Positions 31,701 to 42,870 are shown, numbered from the stretch's first letter. The stretch: DNA of 44,015 bases from Silene noctiflora (GCA_009801015.1 VHZZ01000938.1:89775-133789); one strand, 5' to 3'. Notes: generated by a model not told the origin, from the sequence alone. A program made the numbers and translations.

Positions 31701-34017
31701 GTTCTAGAGGACCCATAATGACAATTACATCGAGAATTGCAACGAATGACCGCTAGTACTCAGTTAAAAGAAGCACAACCAGTTTACCAAACCATTTACT
31801 TAATTCCATCATAATCCAGAACCAAAGAGTAGTCATGCCAAAATTGATAATTAGCAAAAGCAATTTGAAAATAAAATTAACACACATACCTCTCAGACCT
31901 AACTGCTTCAGCTATCATTGCATCAGCCACGACATCAGACATAGCAGATCCTATATTCTGTAACGTTAAGAAGACCATCAGCGGCATCTTTGACGTCCTT
32001 GATGACTCATTTAAGCCTAAGATAGGCCATGGAAGCAGGGAGAGCACTGTTGAAATAATCAAGTACGGAGTCCTCCTCCTCCCTCTTATAGGTATACAAT
32101 CAGATAATATTCTGCATACATAAGCAAACTAAGATGTGTCACCAAAACAAAAGCAGTGCAGCACAGTATGCGTTGCGCGCCTTCTTTAAATGCACAATCA
32201 AATGAAATTATTGTCAATGCTATCAAGCATAATGGACAAAAACATGAAATTGAAAATCCATAGGGAAACTTATAGGTTAGGATAACATTTTGCTGTTGTA
32301 CGATAAAAAGGTTGCACCTATATAAAAATTCTCACTATTTCACAAGATCTGAAATTCCGAATTAGGTGGGGACTTTATTATTTTCATCATGCACAAAAGC
32401 TACTTCGATGAGTCAATCCAAACAAATATCCAAAAAAGTTTAATGTAATCGGATAATCATAATGCAGTAGATTATTTCAGCATGATTATATGGTAGAGAT
32501 AAGTGCCCTAATCAAACAGAATAACTGTATATATTCAGAAATTCTTAATTTATATGTATGTCAACAAGATGACAAATGCATTTTTGTCAAAAGGGGGGAA
32601 AACAAAGAAAAGAGGATAGTGCGTGATTGCCGGCCAAATCAGATATGGATTATCTACGTAGCAACAATTGCTAGATGAAATGCATAGCAGTTTAACCCTG
32701 ATTTGAAACTTTCATGATAGATTCATACCCATATAATGGTTTTATGCTCCAAGGGAAAAATGCTACCGAGGAAACAAATTGCGATGCTGAAGGGGACAAC
32801 TGCAGGCTGTCCTTAAGATGGTAAGAAACTGCTGTCCATACAAAGGACCTAAAGCCCTGCATTTCCATAAAATGTAGTTGAAACTGAGTAAAAGCACAGC
32901 AATAGTCCGACATATGAAAGATAACATCGAAGAAAAGAGCTCCACAGAGATGATATAAGATTTACTTTTCTTTTTCTATGACATGCTGCATTCAGAATTC
33001 AAAAACAGCATCAGAAAAATTTATTATTCCTGAAAGCATTTACAAGGAAGGAGGAAGATAACATCTAAACAATCAATTTTATCATTATTCCTTCACGGTG
33101 CAAGGCTCAAAATATGAAGATAGGTTTCTTCTAAAGTTCTAATTACTGGCTCTTGACATCTAAAAAGACAAGTCTCTGAACTCAAAACAAATACTACCAC
33201 ATTCCTTTTATGTCAGAATGACAAAAAATTGACGCCGTCCCCTAGAAGGCATCATCATTACACTGAACTATCATCAGTAGAGAAAAATGCTCGGTAAAAC
33301 ATCTTACTACTAAAAGTCATCGGGCGAGGCCATAATGGCTCAACTGCAAGGTTTTAAACTTAAGACCTCTAGGTCCATCCTACTCCGATATCACGTGGAA
33401 AAATCATTTCAACCAAAAGCTAAACTGATAACCGAGGCTCAATCAAAGGTTTTACACCCTCCGTCCTAATCATTTGTTTACCTTTTCAATACTTTCCGGG
33501 GGATATTTTAATCAATGATAAACAAATGATATAATACAATATCGCCAACCGCATATGATGTCCTTCCAAAAACCTCATAACTAATCAATCAGCTAATCAA
33601 CACTCATTGTACATTCATAAACAATAAACTCACCAGCATTTCTATAACAAAAACCCACAATCATAATTCTAACAACTACAAAGTTGAAACCCTAGAATCC
33701 CAAATAAACAAGATCAGCTTAACATTTCCTAAAAATCAAAATCACCCAGAAAAATTCAACACCACAATATCACAAAAACAACAATAACATTAACATTAAC
33801 AACATTAGCCCAGTACCGCAATGGGTCCTGCAAATTGCGAGGTAACGGGGAGTCGGATTAACAAAAACAGTTTCTATAATCAAATCAAAAACAAAATAAC
33901 AAATGGTTTTTCTGTAAATGAATAAAAATTAACCTGGGTAAAGTAGATCAAACAAATGAGCCATAAAAATGAAGCACCAAAAGCTGATTTCAATTGTTTT
34001 ACCCATTGTATAATCAT
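28760..34017 (-). CDS. Folate-biopterin transporter family protein (BT1/MFS)
   Basis: Seven exons: 33934-34017, 32729-32856, 31890-32111, 30810-31265, 29813-30010, 29558-29695, 28760-29021. All introns are GT-AG and the frame is open for 495 aa, the usual length for plant BT1-family transporters. Landmarks: QGFRSFVWTAVSYHLKD, QFVSSVAFFPWSIKPLYG, the cytosolic loop IPIRGRRRTPYL (about residues 76-85), SAMSDVVADAMIAE, FAGDLQSVTWLAMALGG, WGSALADAINQFKFMPFLIL and GTLFALFMSINN. A long central loop (about 200-273) has an acidic run SEDDDDDN and then a Lys/Arg-rich stretch, dividing two six-helix halves. Members move folates or pterins in some organisms; the substrate here is inferred from the family only. 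No plastid transit peptide is evident at the N-terminus, MIIQWVKQLKSAFGASFLWL. Confidence 0.93.
30100..30490. repeat. Degenerate 'gacccga' repeat in transporter intron 4
   Basis: Phrases such as 'gaaatgacccgaaggtag', 'cccgaaatgacccgcct' and 'aattacccaaccaaaac' recur. Sequences like this are typical of old plant short retroelements and appear inverted relative to those at 23085-23225 and 34285-34510. No clear ends. Confidence 0.35.
33461..33535. mobile_element. Stowaway-like MITE fragment in transporter intron 1
   Basis: CACCCTCCGTCCTAATCATTTGTTTA looks like a Stowaway end. An inverted partner 'gataaacaaatgatat' follows at about 33516-33531, but the matching outer end is lost. Confidence 0.5.
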
Positions 34018-34284
34018 GTTTAACCTTGTTATTAGAACTAAACTAATCAAAAATTAAAACTTTTTAGTGATTTAATGATCCCAAAAATTACATGTCAAAG
34101 AGGAAAAATCTTGTTGAAAATTATTCACAAGTATATAACGGTTTTGATGGGAAAAAGACGAAAATTACAGAAAATGGGAAGAAAATAAGTGTAGGGTCAG
34201 AGTTTTTGACATGGCAAAATCTGTATGGGTCCAACAACATGGTATTCTCTCATTGGTTAGTTAATGTCATCTAGTAGGTGTTAC

Positions 34285-34510
34285 CGGTCAATTAAGCCGG
34301 GATCGAGTCAGATTATTTCAGGTTGGCAAGAATTTGGGTTTGATTGAGTCGAGTTATTTTGGGCATGTTATCAATTATTTTGGGATTGTGGTCTTAATGC
34401 GGTAATAAACATTCATTGAATTAAATTGGGTCGAGTCAATTCGGATTGTAAATTAAATACGAGTCCTCTATTCTGGTGTGCAGCGGTTAGGATCGAGTCA
34501 TTTAGGTTTA
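34285..34510. repeat. Degenerate GGGTCGAGTC repeat
   Basis: 'gggatcgagtcagattattt', 'tgattgagtcgagttatttt', 'aaattgggtcgagtcaattc' and 'aggatcgagtcatttaggtt' follow each other. It is related to 23085-23225 and lies in the upstream region of the transporter gene. Confidence 0.4.
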
Positions 34511-34659
34511 TATGTTCACTGTGATGACTCTCAAGTTATCGTGATTATAATATATTACTCCTAATTCTTGTTACTTTCCCGCTCTATTGAATTATTTACG
34601 TTTTCTATCTTAGGTCATTCCATTTGATTGTTTAAGAATATCAGATGGTCTTTACTCTT

Positions 34660-34760
34660 TAGATCAACTCCCGTCGTTTCATCATTTGTTTACCGTTTTT
34701 ATTCTCTACAAGGACTTGAGGAGTATTCTATCAAATGTAAACAAATATCATTTGATATTT
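34660..34760. mobile_element. MITE-like fold-back fragment
   Basis: 'ctcccgtcgtttcatcatttgtttacc' is opposed by 'gtaaacaaatatcatttgat'. The motif is shared with 33461-33535, so both probably derive from one MITE family. The right end is incomplete. Confidence 0.4.
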
Positions 34761-34991
34761 TCCTCTTTTTTTCTTTTTCCTTTTGTAAGTTTCTAGCATA
34801 TTTTAGGATAGGTCTCATATGATTTTAAATTGTTAATGAGAAAAAGTCTCTCAGAAAACCTGTTATTATAACGATGCATTGAAAAAACCTCGAATATAGA
34901 TGAAAAATCGATACTCTGGGTAGCGAAAAGGTTAATAGGTGATGTTAGATTTTTTTTTTTTTTTTTGTTTTTTCAACTCAATTTATAAGTA

Positions 34992-36115
34992 GTGATACGG
35001 TATTTATTTTCGCAGTACGATTTTTACTCATCTCAGTACTTTTTGCACTAGAGTTTCCATTTCTCTACCCTCCACTAAAAAACATCAAACCTAATTCTCT
35101 GGCCTTCTCTCTACCTTCTCTCTATTGTCAATACCTTAACCTTTTTTAACCTCATTAAAAATTTTCAATATGAACGATTATTCGTATGAAGAACAAGTAT
35201 TTAATTCGTTAATCCCGTATTAATAATTTAATTCACTCATTTTTACAATTTTTTTTCCTTTTTAATTAGGGTTCATGTCTAAATTAATTAAGGGCTAATT
35301 AGTGTCGAATGGCGGGATCGACGGTGGTCAGTGTCATCGGTCTGGTTCGACGTTGGTCATCGTCGGGGGTGTAGTTGGACGGCGGTCCGTTGTCGACATG
35401 AGCGTTGNGCGGCTTTCGAGTTGTGTTCCGGTGGTTGGAGGATGCAGACGTGCGAGGGATAGGTTGTGTTGGTGGTGATTCGATCGGCCGGCCAACGAGG
35501 GTTGTCTTTGATCAGTATGTAGTACAAGAAATTCTGTGTATACATGTTTCATTAGAAGGGCATTAAGATCAAGAGCTATTGATTTTCAATTACCCAATTC
35601 TTTCATAGCCAAGATTGTATACATGTTTCATTAGATTAGCACTAAGATTAAGAGCCATTGATTTTCTATTTTTCGCAATGTACTACGCAGTACAAATGCC
35701 TTTGATTTCTATTTTTCTATTTCATGCCTTTTGTCAATGTACTTCACGCAGTATTATTGTTTACTTTTTACAGAGCAACTCATCGCTATACCCGTTTTCG
35801 CAAACGCCACTAGTCCACTACACCACCCTAACCCACCCACCACTGTAACCAACCGTCGGCGAGCCATCATCGGTCACCCACTAAGCCGACGGACAAACTA
35901 GGTNGGTGGACCCCCTCNCCCAACGTGGTGATGACTGATGAGTAGTCGGAAATAGGGTGATGCGAAATTAAAGGAAAATGGATGTATCAAATTAGAGAGA
36001 ATAAATTGGGGAGAAATTGGAGAGAGAAAATGAGGGGGGAAATGTAAANGGTATGATTGTCAATAGTGTACTGAGATGAGTAAAATATGTACTGTGAAAA
36101 TCAGGACCCGTAGTG
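34992..36115. mobile_element. Non-autonomous DNA transposon with CACTA-like ends
   Basis: The right end, read inward on the minus strand, is CACTACGGGTCCTGATTTTC, followed by ACAGTACATATTTTACTCAT and CTCAGTAC. The left end carries a matching but diverged copy: ATACGGTATTTATTTTCGCA, then GTACGATTTTTACTCATCTC and AGTAC. The inverted repeats are about 48 bp and about 1.1 kb apart. The CACTAC terminus suggests the CACTA (En/Spm) superfamily, but the left terminus has lost it and a 3-bp target duplication is not clear. The interior has purine-rich and pyrimidine-rich tracts, a local tandem repeat, four N positions and no transposase. Confidence 0.55.
35537..35672. repeat. Tandem repeat inside the CACTA-like element
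   Basis: 'tatacatgtttcattaga' followed by 'agat-aagagc-attgatttt' occurs at about 35538-35590 and again at about 35617-35668, a period of roughly 79 bp. Confidence 0.7.
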
Positions 36116-36264
36116 ATATTAACAAACTAAATATCATCCGACTAATCAGTGGCCAAACCGATAATCTATACTCGATTAGAAATTGACCGGATTAAACCCG
36201 TCACCTCATATGAGAGTTTCTCTACTCTCGTTTCCATTTTGACGGTCATTTTAGACGAGTTATC

Positions 36265-36350
36265 CATAAAAGGGTTTCTCATATTCATACAAGGTAATAA
36301 GACGGTTTTATAAGAGGTTTCTCATAAAAGGGTTTCTCACATTCATACAA
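36265..36350. repeat. 28-bp direct repeat
   Basis: 'cataaaagggtttctca-attcatacaa' at 36265-36292 recurs at 36323-36350 with one change. The rest of the 360-bp gap between the transposon and the next gene contains AAGACGG motifs and no gene. Confidence 0.75.
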
Positions 36351-36475
36351 CGGTTGTCAAGCACGAGCTGAATAAAATGAGCAACTCCTTTATCATCATC
36401 CTCTGTATTTGACACTAGACACACTTCACAAGTTCACACATTGTATGTTATATGAGCGTAGAAGGCTGGAATCCG

Positions 36476-39076
36476 TTACATACAGTAGACTGGAGAACTG
36501 GCAAACCTATATACAAACGGTTTAAGAGCATAAGAGCGACCAGATGGGCGTTTATACGTGAACTTGACGCCTGAGGTGGAATCGCTAAGGTGACTGCACC
36601 TCTCATGGAAGCTACTGATTGGCCGAGCAAGGCATGCATCCCAACGTTCACTTTCAGGCATTGTTTCTGCGACTGTGTAAACCCCTTTTGAATCGGTGAA
36701 TGCCTGATAGTTCACAACTTCCCCTGACTTTGTTATGCACAGAACAGCTACTTCGGCTCCTTCACCACAACAATAACATTCACAGATCAGTAATTTCAGT
36801 GTTTTGGCCAATTTACAAGAAACTATAGTAGGCCGTGATCCTCATATATATAAAACTACAATGCACTCTAGAAAGCAAAAACAAACAGGACACTGCCATG
36901 TTCGTGAAATCAGTGGGAGAATACTTGATCCTTGGCCTTCTGTCCGATCTTTGTATGCCTATAACATATTTACAATAGCTACCAATGATCGTTAAATGAG
37001 GTGCATAACATGTACATGGGCCGCTGTACGTGTAAAATGGTCGTATTCGAGTTACTGTGATACTTGAAAGATAGGAAGTCCATTGAGTCAGAGCAACAAA
37101 GCTGCAATAGTTTACAGCTTTTCTAGGAAATCTGAGCTATTACAGTTTAATGATCCTAAAATAGGCGGCAACAAAATGGTACTCACTCCATCTCGCTTAT
37201 ATTGGACCCGTTTCTCTTTTCATCCATCCCAAAAATAATTGGGCCTAATCTATATCTAGTGCATAAAAAAGTAAATTTCATAGTATCCCTTGTCAAGTAA
37301 CATAATGGCAAGCTGATGTGCTAACACCAACACACAAATTCTTTACGCCAGGGATAATAACGATATTTCATCACTAAATATTCCTCTAGTCAAACATGCT
37401 AACTGCTACGTTCGTGAGTATCGTGACTCCTGAAGGTCATGGCTCAAATACTATCTTTTGAAAATAGGAGTTATCTGCTTATATAAATGGACATCCAAAT
37501 ACAGCTAGTATGACTTATAAAACACATAGTAGAACCACAAAAAGGCCATAGATGAACCAAGATGTAAGTTTAGATCATCTCACAAGGATCCGAAAATCGA
37601 TACGTACTGCATACACACATATGCATCAATCAATCTAGGGTCGGCGAAATCCACATTCACTCACTTTATTAAAGGTCGGCAGGTTAACCACCATAACACT
37701 GATTACTCAGATGAAATTTGGTGTTGTGGCTCACACTTAAAGCCATGATCACACCACAGTTACATTTCATGCTTTCGAGAACGAGAATCTCAAGAAAGCC
37801 ACTCACACTTGTTGACGCGATAGTGATAAGTAGCAATGTAGCTCAGTCCTCCGGTGCAAGTCAAATTTGCTAACAAGGTGACATCTTTAGTTTCCCACCC
37901 AACCTCAAGTAAAAAATGAAGAATGAATCCCACTTATAATTGATTAAATGCTTTCAGTCAAGACAAACTTCCATTCTTCCAAAACATTTGAAGGGCCTCT
38001 ACTTTCCTAAGGCAGACACAAGTAATTGTTCTCGGGATAATAGAGCGCAACACAAACATAGAGAAGAAGAAAGCGGAGTTGGTGGAGGGTGGAAAAAGGG
38101 GTGACACAATCACACTATAGCTATTATCCCATACGAGGGCAATGTATTACTCTAGGGGAGGAGTGTCACATTACTCCTTCGTGAGATAACTCCTTCCCCC
38201 CTTCCTCGTTTCCACCTTCCGCTATTTATTTTTGAGCTCTATTACCCTGGTAACAGGCATTCCATCCCAAGGATCATGCAATGCGAAGGACATTCAGGTG
38301 ACTTGAAGTTAACAATCACAACAAAGTGGTCCAACATCGGAACAGGAGAAAAATCGGAAAGGTTCACATGGATTTCCTTCTAATGGTAAAAGCAGCATCA
38401 AAATGAACACCACATCCGACATTTCGTCCGTATTTAAATTCACATGAACTGAACTAATAGAAATGTTCTTCATGCATAAAAAAACACCATTTCATATCAT
38501 CATCAGCAACCAGAAACTCAAAAATGGAGTGTCGGTGGCAACAATCTTCATCAAATTCACCACACATTTTACAAACTTAACAAAATCCCATATCATATCA
38601 ACCCTCAAAATTCATCACACATACAATAAACACACCAAAGATCAAAACTTTACACAAAATTCACAAACCCCACTTCAATCACAACACAAACAATGCAACA
38701 AAAACCATTATAATCAAAATAAATGACACATTTTACAAATTTAACAAAAACCCATATCATATCAACCCATTAATTTCATCATACAACACATCAGAGATCA
38801 AAACTTTACTCAAATTCAACAAATAATGCAACAAAAACCCTAATAATCAATATACAATCAAAATAAATGACTACAAAAAGGGTTAATACCTTCCAAAACA
38901 TGATCTTCAGGACCAATAGAGGAATCCCCACAAACATCACAAACAACTCTTCCATGAATTTCACCAGTCCAACCAATTGTTGAAGGAGTCAAAAACAGTA
39001 GCAAAATCAGTGTAAAACTGATTTTAACAATGTTAATTTGAAACCCATTAATCAAATTCTGGGTTTGTTTATCCAT
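36476..39076 (-). CDS. Ole e 1-like (pollen allergen/extensin family) secreted protein
   Basis: Two exons, 38890-39076 and 36476-36759, joined in frame at GAAG|GT...AAG|GAG; 156 aa. The N-terminus has a hydrophobic segment (VKISFTLILLLFLTPSTIG, about residues 17-35) that fits a signal peptide. The mature part opens WTGEIHGRVVCDVCGDSSIG, a typical Ole e 1 domain start, and continues EGAEVAVLCITKSGEVVNYQ, AFTDSKGVYTVAETMPE, DACLARPISSFHERCSHLSD and ALKPFVYRFASSPVYC. Six cysteines in the mature chain (VCDVC, LC, AC, RC, YC) match the disulfide-forming set of the family. Members are extracellular or wall-associated; the biochemical role is not well defined. The intron is 2.1 kb, long for this small gene, and holds a fold-back element and a tandem duplication. 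Confidence 0.9.
38034..38248. mobile_element. Fold-back MITE in the Ole e 1-like intron
   Basis: GGGATAATAGAGCGCAA at 38034 is matched by the inverted GAGCTCTATTACCC at 38235-38248. Inner arms also pair (gcggag-tggtgg-gggtggaa against ttccaccttccgc; gggtgacac against gtgtcac). About 215 bp. The superfamily is not certain because no target duplication is clear. Confidence 0.5.
38550..38873. repeat. Tandem duplication next to the intron donor
   Basis: 38560-38720 and 38725-38873 share 'acacattttacaaa-ttaacaaaa', 'cccatatcatatcaaccc', 'agatcaaaactttac-caaa', 'aatgcaacaaaaacc' and 'atcaaaataaatgac'. Period is about 160 bp; the second copy is shorter. It ends 16 bp before the exon 1 donor. Confidence 0.8.
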
Positions 39077-39930
39077 TGTGTAATCCTCTAAATTTAGGAG
39101 TTAATTTGGTTTTTTTTGCTGGATTTCAACTACTTTAGTGTGATTTCGTGTGGTACTTCTCAGTGTTGGGTTGACTATTCTTTTGCTGACTTGTTCCCAA
39201 TTTGGTTAGATTTTGTTTTTGGAAGCGATAATAATAGGACATAATCGGATGATACCGATTAAAGAGTACACGGTAATTTTATTATTATTTTTTTTAAGTG
39301 AAAAACATTAATTTATTTATTTATCATTAAAAACCGATATGAGATTGGAGTATACAATTGGAATAATGGTGTCGGACATCATCCTCACCCAGATTCTAGT
39401 TGAATACTAGGTAGGGTGTAGGGAGGACATGGGCCAGATGATGCCCGACTCTATTTCCGTCTCTCCTAACAAAGCTAAATTCAACAATATTAACCTGATT
39501 TGGAGCATTGAGTATCGGCCCTCAAAAGAAGCAGGTTCGGATAACGCATTTTCAAAAAATATAAAGATCCGAATTGGTTAGCTTGTGACCGGCCCAAACT
39601 TAGTTCCGACCACCTCTTATCTAAACAAAGGGGTTACGAATAAAAATCTATTGATCCGGCCCAAGACTGATACCGATAAAAGTCCCGCAAAAAAAATACA
39701 GTAACATCTGCTAGGCAAGGGTTATGACAGTAAGTTGCTGTAACCTGTTTTTTCTTGTTACTGTAAGCTGTGCAATTCATCTGTTCGCCTTTTCCCAGGA
39801 AGCAATATATTTGGCAACACATACAGAGATAATGAAAAGATATACCAGCCTATTCCATGATTTAAGATGTGTAAAATGCGAATGTCATGACTCAACAAGC
39901 TGCATAACCTATTTGATTCTGATGTCCGAA
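39077..39930. other. Ole e 1-like promoter region and unclassified repeat
   Basis: 39330-39680 ('ggtgtcggacatcatcctca', 'gatgatgcccgactctattt', 'ccggcccaaacttagttccg') has the more GC-rich texture of a degraded retroelement, but I see no ends or coding motif. 39680-39930 holds nothing recognisable. Confidence 0.35.
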
Positions 39931-40131
39931 GGCAAAGAAATCATACATAAATCCCTTTCTCGGGGTGTGGATTAACAATGTAAGACGATGATAAACGAGG
40001 GTAAACTACAGCTAAGTTATACTAGCCAAGAGGGCAGAGAAATCATACATATTTGCCTTTCTCGGGGTATTAATTAACAATGTTAGATGGTGACAGACAA
40101 GGGTAAACGACAGCTAAAAGATATAGCCAAG
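39931..40131. repeat. Tandem duplication 3' of the PMD gene
   Basis: Two units of about 100 bp (39931-40030 and 40033-40131) share 'agaaatcatacat', 'cctttctcggggt', 'attaacaatgt', 'gagggtaaac' or 'aagggtaaac', 'acagcta' and 'tagccaag'. They begin about 55 bp beyond the stop codon and probably lie in the 3' UTR. Confidence 0.75.
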
Positions 40132-40186
40132 TTTCTGTTTTACTAATTACTGATGTTCAATGCCAGCATTTCGTATTTGAAAATGA

Positions 40187-42166
40187 TTAATGATGGCAGG
40201 TAACTTTATCTGCCAATATCTTCTTCTCAAGCCTGCTCATCCTCGATTCATACTTAAGGCAGCGAGCTGCAAACGTATTGTGATCACAATCGTCCTCAAC
40301 ATCAATGACAGCCACCTGATCATTAACTGGAACAATGTTGCTGTGATTCCTGTCTGCGTCTGGGCCTTGACATAATGCTCTAGCTGGTTCATCTTCACAA
40401 GCCACTCTGATTAAAGTTCCTTTACTTTCAGTTGGTGTTTCAGTTTGAGGAATATTAGCCGCTAAACACTCCGAGCTCTTATCCATTTCCACACTGTCTT
40501 TGCACTTTCCTGAGCCCCTTTCAGGCACCATCAATGGACACGTAACCTTAACCTGCCCAACTTCATTGCCGCAATTCTGATATTTTGCAGCAATCTGTGA
40601 ACCAAGAGAAATAATTGCATCACATCCTTTCTTCCTTTCAAGAAGCATTTCAAACAGTTTCATGTTGCCGCCTTCCTGATCTACGCTAGATGGCGATTTT
40701 TCCAAGGGTTTTTCCTTGACATTCTTAGCAACACCTATTGCTTCAGGCTCCTGACTTCTATCACACATTTCAACCATTTTCTCCGCTCTCTGCCTAGTTT
40801 TCTTCTCCCTCTTACATCCTACCCGTCCCTCATCGTTTACATTTACCATTGTCCTCCACCAATTAAAGTACCGGCATGTAACATCTCCTTCTTGCAACCG
40901 AGGAGGCAAGTACATTTTCAAACACTTAACATTCTTCATACAGCTAGCCTCAGACCCATCAACGGATTCCGGAAGGTCCTGATCAAACCCAAATTGGAGA
41001 GCCACTCTATGAGGATTATACCCCTCAACAGAATCCAACCCATCCAATTGACCAGCCATCAAACACCTAGAAAACAATCTCCATCTTTCATGAGAACCCG
41101 CAACTACCCACATCCCTGAATCGACATAAAACCTAGGTAACGACCAGTTCTCAATCGAAATGCTATATGGGCGCCATCTAAAAGTCTCCCTAGCCGAGTC
41201 TAGGCACATCTTTATAAACTCAATACCCTTAGGAAAATTCCAAGCATTACTTTCCCAACGCGCCAATCTACTCTCTCCATCACTAATCGTCCCAGGGACG
41301 ACTCCTAGTGACGGAAACCTCTCCAAAGCCCAAACCTGAACTAAATGCAATAGTGAGGACAATCTCAATAACCTACCAGTACCACATCCCCTCTTCAACA
41401 AGGTTAACTCTCTATAAATAGAAGCTAATATAACAGGGCCAAACGCGAGTTTAGCCCCGCAACTAATCCTAGCAGCCATTGCAAAAACCGTCCGTCTAAC
41501 AACCGAGTTAGTCTTACACACGAAAACATGACGACTAAGCCAAAGAGCTAGAAAACCAGCATACTCTAATCGATTACCAATTCCCATAAAATAGTCTAAC
41601 CACTTTTTTTGAGACACAATAGGTTCTGCTAATTTATGATACGACTCGAATAACTTGTCCTCGACTCGGTCCTCATTTTTGTCTAAAATAGAACGAATAT
41701 TACTCGTAACAGGAGCACCCAAAGGCGAAAAACCGCCTAAAATATAAACATCCTCTAATGTAACAGTAACTTCACCCCATGGAAAAATAAATGTATTCGT
41801 CTCAGGACACCATTTTTCAACCAAGCTTAAAATGAGATCATTAATTTTTAGAATATTGCAAGTAGAACACTTGATAGCATCAAAGATACCGGCTTTTCGC
41901 CACGCCGGTTCATGGGTTATTTCAAGCTTTTCTACCCATGTTTTCCATCCTGTAAGAGGGGTTGAATTGCAGAAAAACTGAACATTCGGTTTCGACGAGG
42001 ATGAAAAAGATTGAATCTTTGGTAATGTTGGTGGTACTGCATTGCGATTTAACGTGGGTTTTATGAAATATGCAAATCTTTTTGTAATTTTAGAAGTTTT
42101 ATGATTAATCATGAATGCTTTTCTTTTCTTTATAATTGTAGCTTCTGTGGATGATTCTGTTGCCAT
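40187..42166 (-). CDS. Plant mobile domain (PMD) protein, intronless
   Basis: Uninterrupted frame of 659 aa. Residues about 75-440 carry PMD landmarks: EPAWRKAGIFDAIKCSTCNI, LSLVEKWCPETNTFIFPWGE, VTVTLEDVYILGGFSPLGAP, FLALWLSRHVFV, LASIYRELTLL, VQVWALERFP, RWRPYSISIENWSLPRFYVD, LPPRLQEGDVTCRYFNWW. PMD genes occur both in plant transposons and as domesticated host genes; host members such as MAIL1 and MAIN act in gene silencing and genome integrity in the nucleus. The N-terminus is basic (IIKKRKAFMINHKTSKITKR), compatible with a nuclear signal. The C-terminal 200 residues are polar and probably disordered, ending in a short helical LKYESRMSRLEKKILAD. No transposase, protease or phosphatase domain is attached. 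I see no terminal repeats flanking the gene. Confidence 0.9.
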   Translation of the reverse strand: MATESSTEATIIKKRKAFMINHKTSKITKRFAYFIKPTLNRNAVPPTLPKIQSFSSSSKPNVQFFCNSTPLTGWKTWVEKLEITHEPAWRKAGIFDAIKCSTCNILKINDLILSLVEKWCPETNTFIFPWGEVTVTLEDVYILGGFSPLGAPVTSNIRSILDKNEDRVEDKLFESYHKLAEPIVSQKKWLDYFMGIGNRLEYAGFLALWLSRHVFVCKTNSVVRRTVFAMAARISCGAKLAFGPVILASIYRELTLLKRGCGTGRLLRLSSLLHLVQVWALERFPSLGVVPGTISDGESRLARWESNAWNFPKGIEFIKMCLDSARETFRWRPYSISIENWSLPRFYVDSGMWVVAGSHERWRLFSRCLMAGQLDGLDSVEGYNPHRVALQFGFDQDLPESVDGSEASCMKNVKCLKMYLPPRLQEGDVTCRYFNWWRTMVNVNDEGRVGCKREKKTRQRAEKMVEMCDRSQEPEAIGVAKNVKEKPLEKSPSSVDQEGGNMKLFEMLLERKKGCDAIISLGSQIAAKYQNCGNEVGQVKVTCPLMVPERGSGKCKDSVEMDKSSECLAANIPQTETPTESKGTLIRVACEDEPARALCQGPDADRNHSNIVPVNDQVAVIDVEDDCDHNTFAARCLKYESRMSRLEKKILADKVTCHH

Positions 42167-42577
42167 TGTTTTTGTGAGGGTTTGAGCTCAGCTGCATGAT
42201 CAGGAGACTCTAGTATTGTATAGTTGGAGTAGCTTCGGAAATTTATGGCTGATATTAGAATCGAACTTGAAAGTAATTGGATTTTATCTTTTTTTTTTTA
42301 TCGGAAATGATGAGATAAGCTGGTCAGATTTTTAAATATCAAACTACTTTAGAAATTTATTTCTGATAATATTACAAGTTTTATCAAAAACACACATACT
42401 CCATATTACGGAACAATGTCGTATTAAGATTAAAACGGTTTTTAATGAGATTTTGTAATTTTTATTTACGTCTTTTATTTGGATTATTTTATTTCAACAT
42501 AATCATTTTGTGTCACAGTGAATAAGTTGGTCTTTGATAAATTCATCTCTGGCTTTTTAATTTTCTCTAATTATTAT
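42167..42577. other. PMD gene upstream region
   Basis: Presumed promoter and 5' UTR. AT-rich, with a poly(T) run at 42288-42300. Nothing else recognisable. Confidence 0.4.
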
Positions 42578-42690
42578 TTAAGACCGTCTTAAATTAAGAC
42601 GGCTCTCATTATCTTTGGAATAAAGATGAAAAATAAAAGGCGGTTGTGAGCTGTATTAACTACGGAGTTAAAATAAGACGGTTTTAAGCA
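42578..42690. mobile_element. MITE with AAGACGG ends
   Basis: 'taagaccgtcttaaattaagacgg' at 42579 is opposed by 'aaaataagacggttttaag' at about 42670-42687. It includes 'ctacggagtt'. Similar ends occur at 9155-9265. Exact borders are not certain. Confidence 0.45.
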
Positions 42691-42870
42691 AGAGTTTGAT
42701 TTTCACCAATAGATCAAGCAAAAGAGTTACGCTAGGTTTGTAGGGGTCAGTTTGCTTTTTGCAGGAATTCAATTCAACTACTTGAGTAGTTCAGTCTGAT
42801 TTCGTGTGGCAGTAACTAAACAACTGATGTTTATTTATTTAATGTAATATCATGTATCGTTACTTGTATA

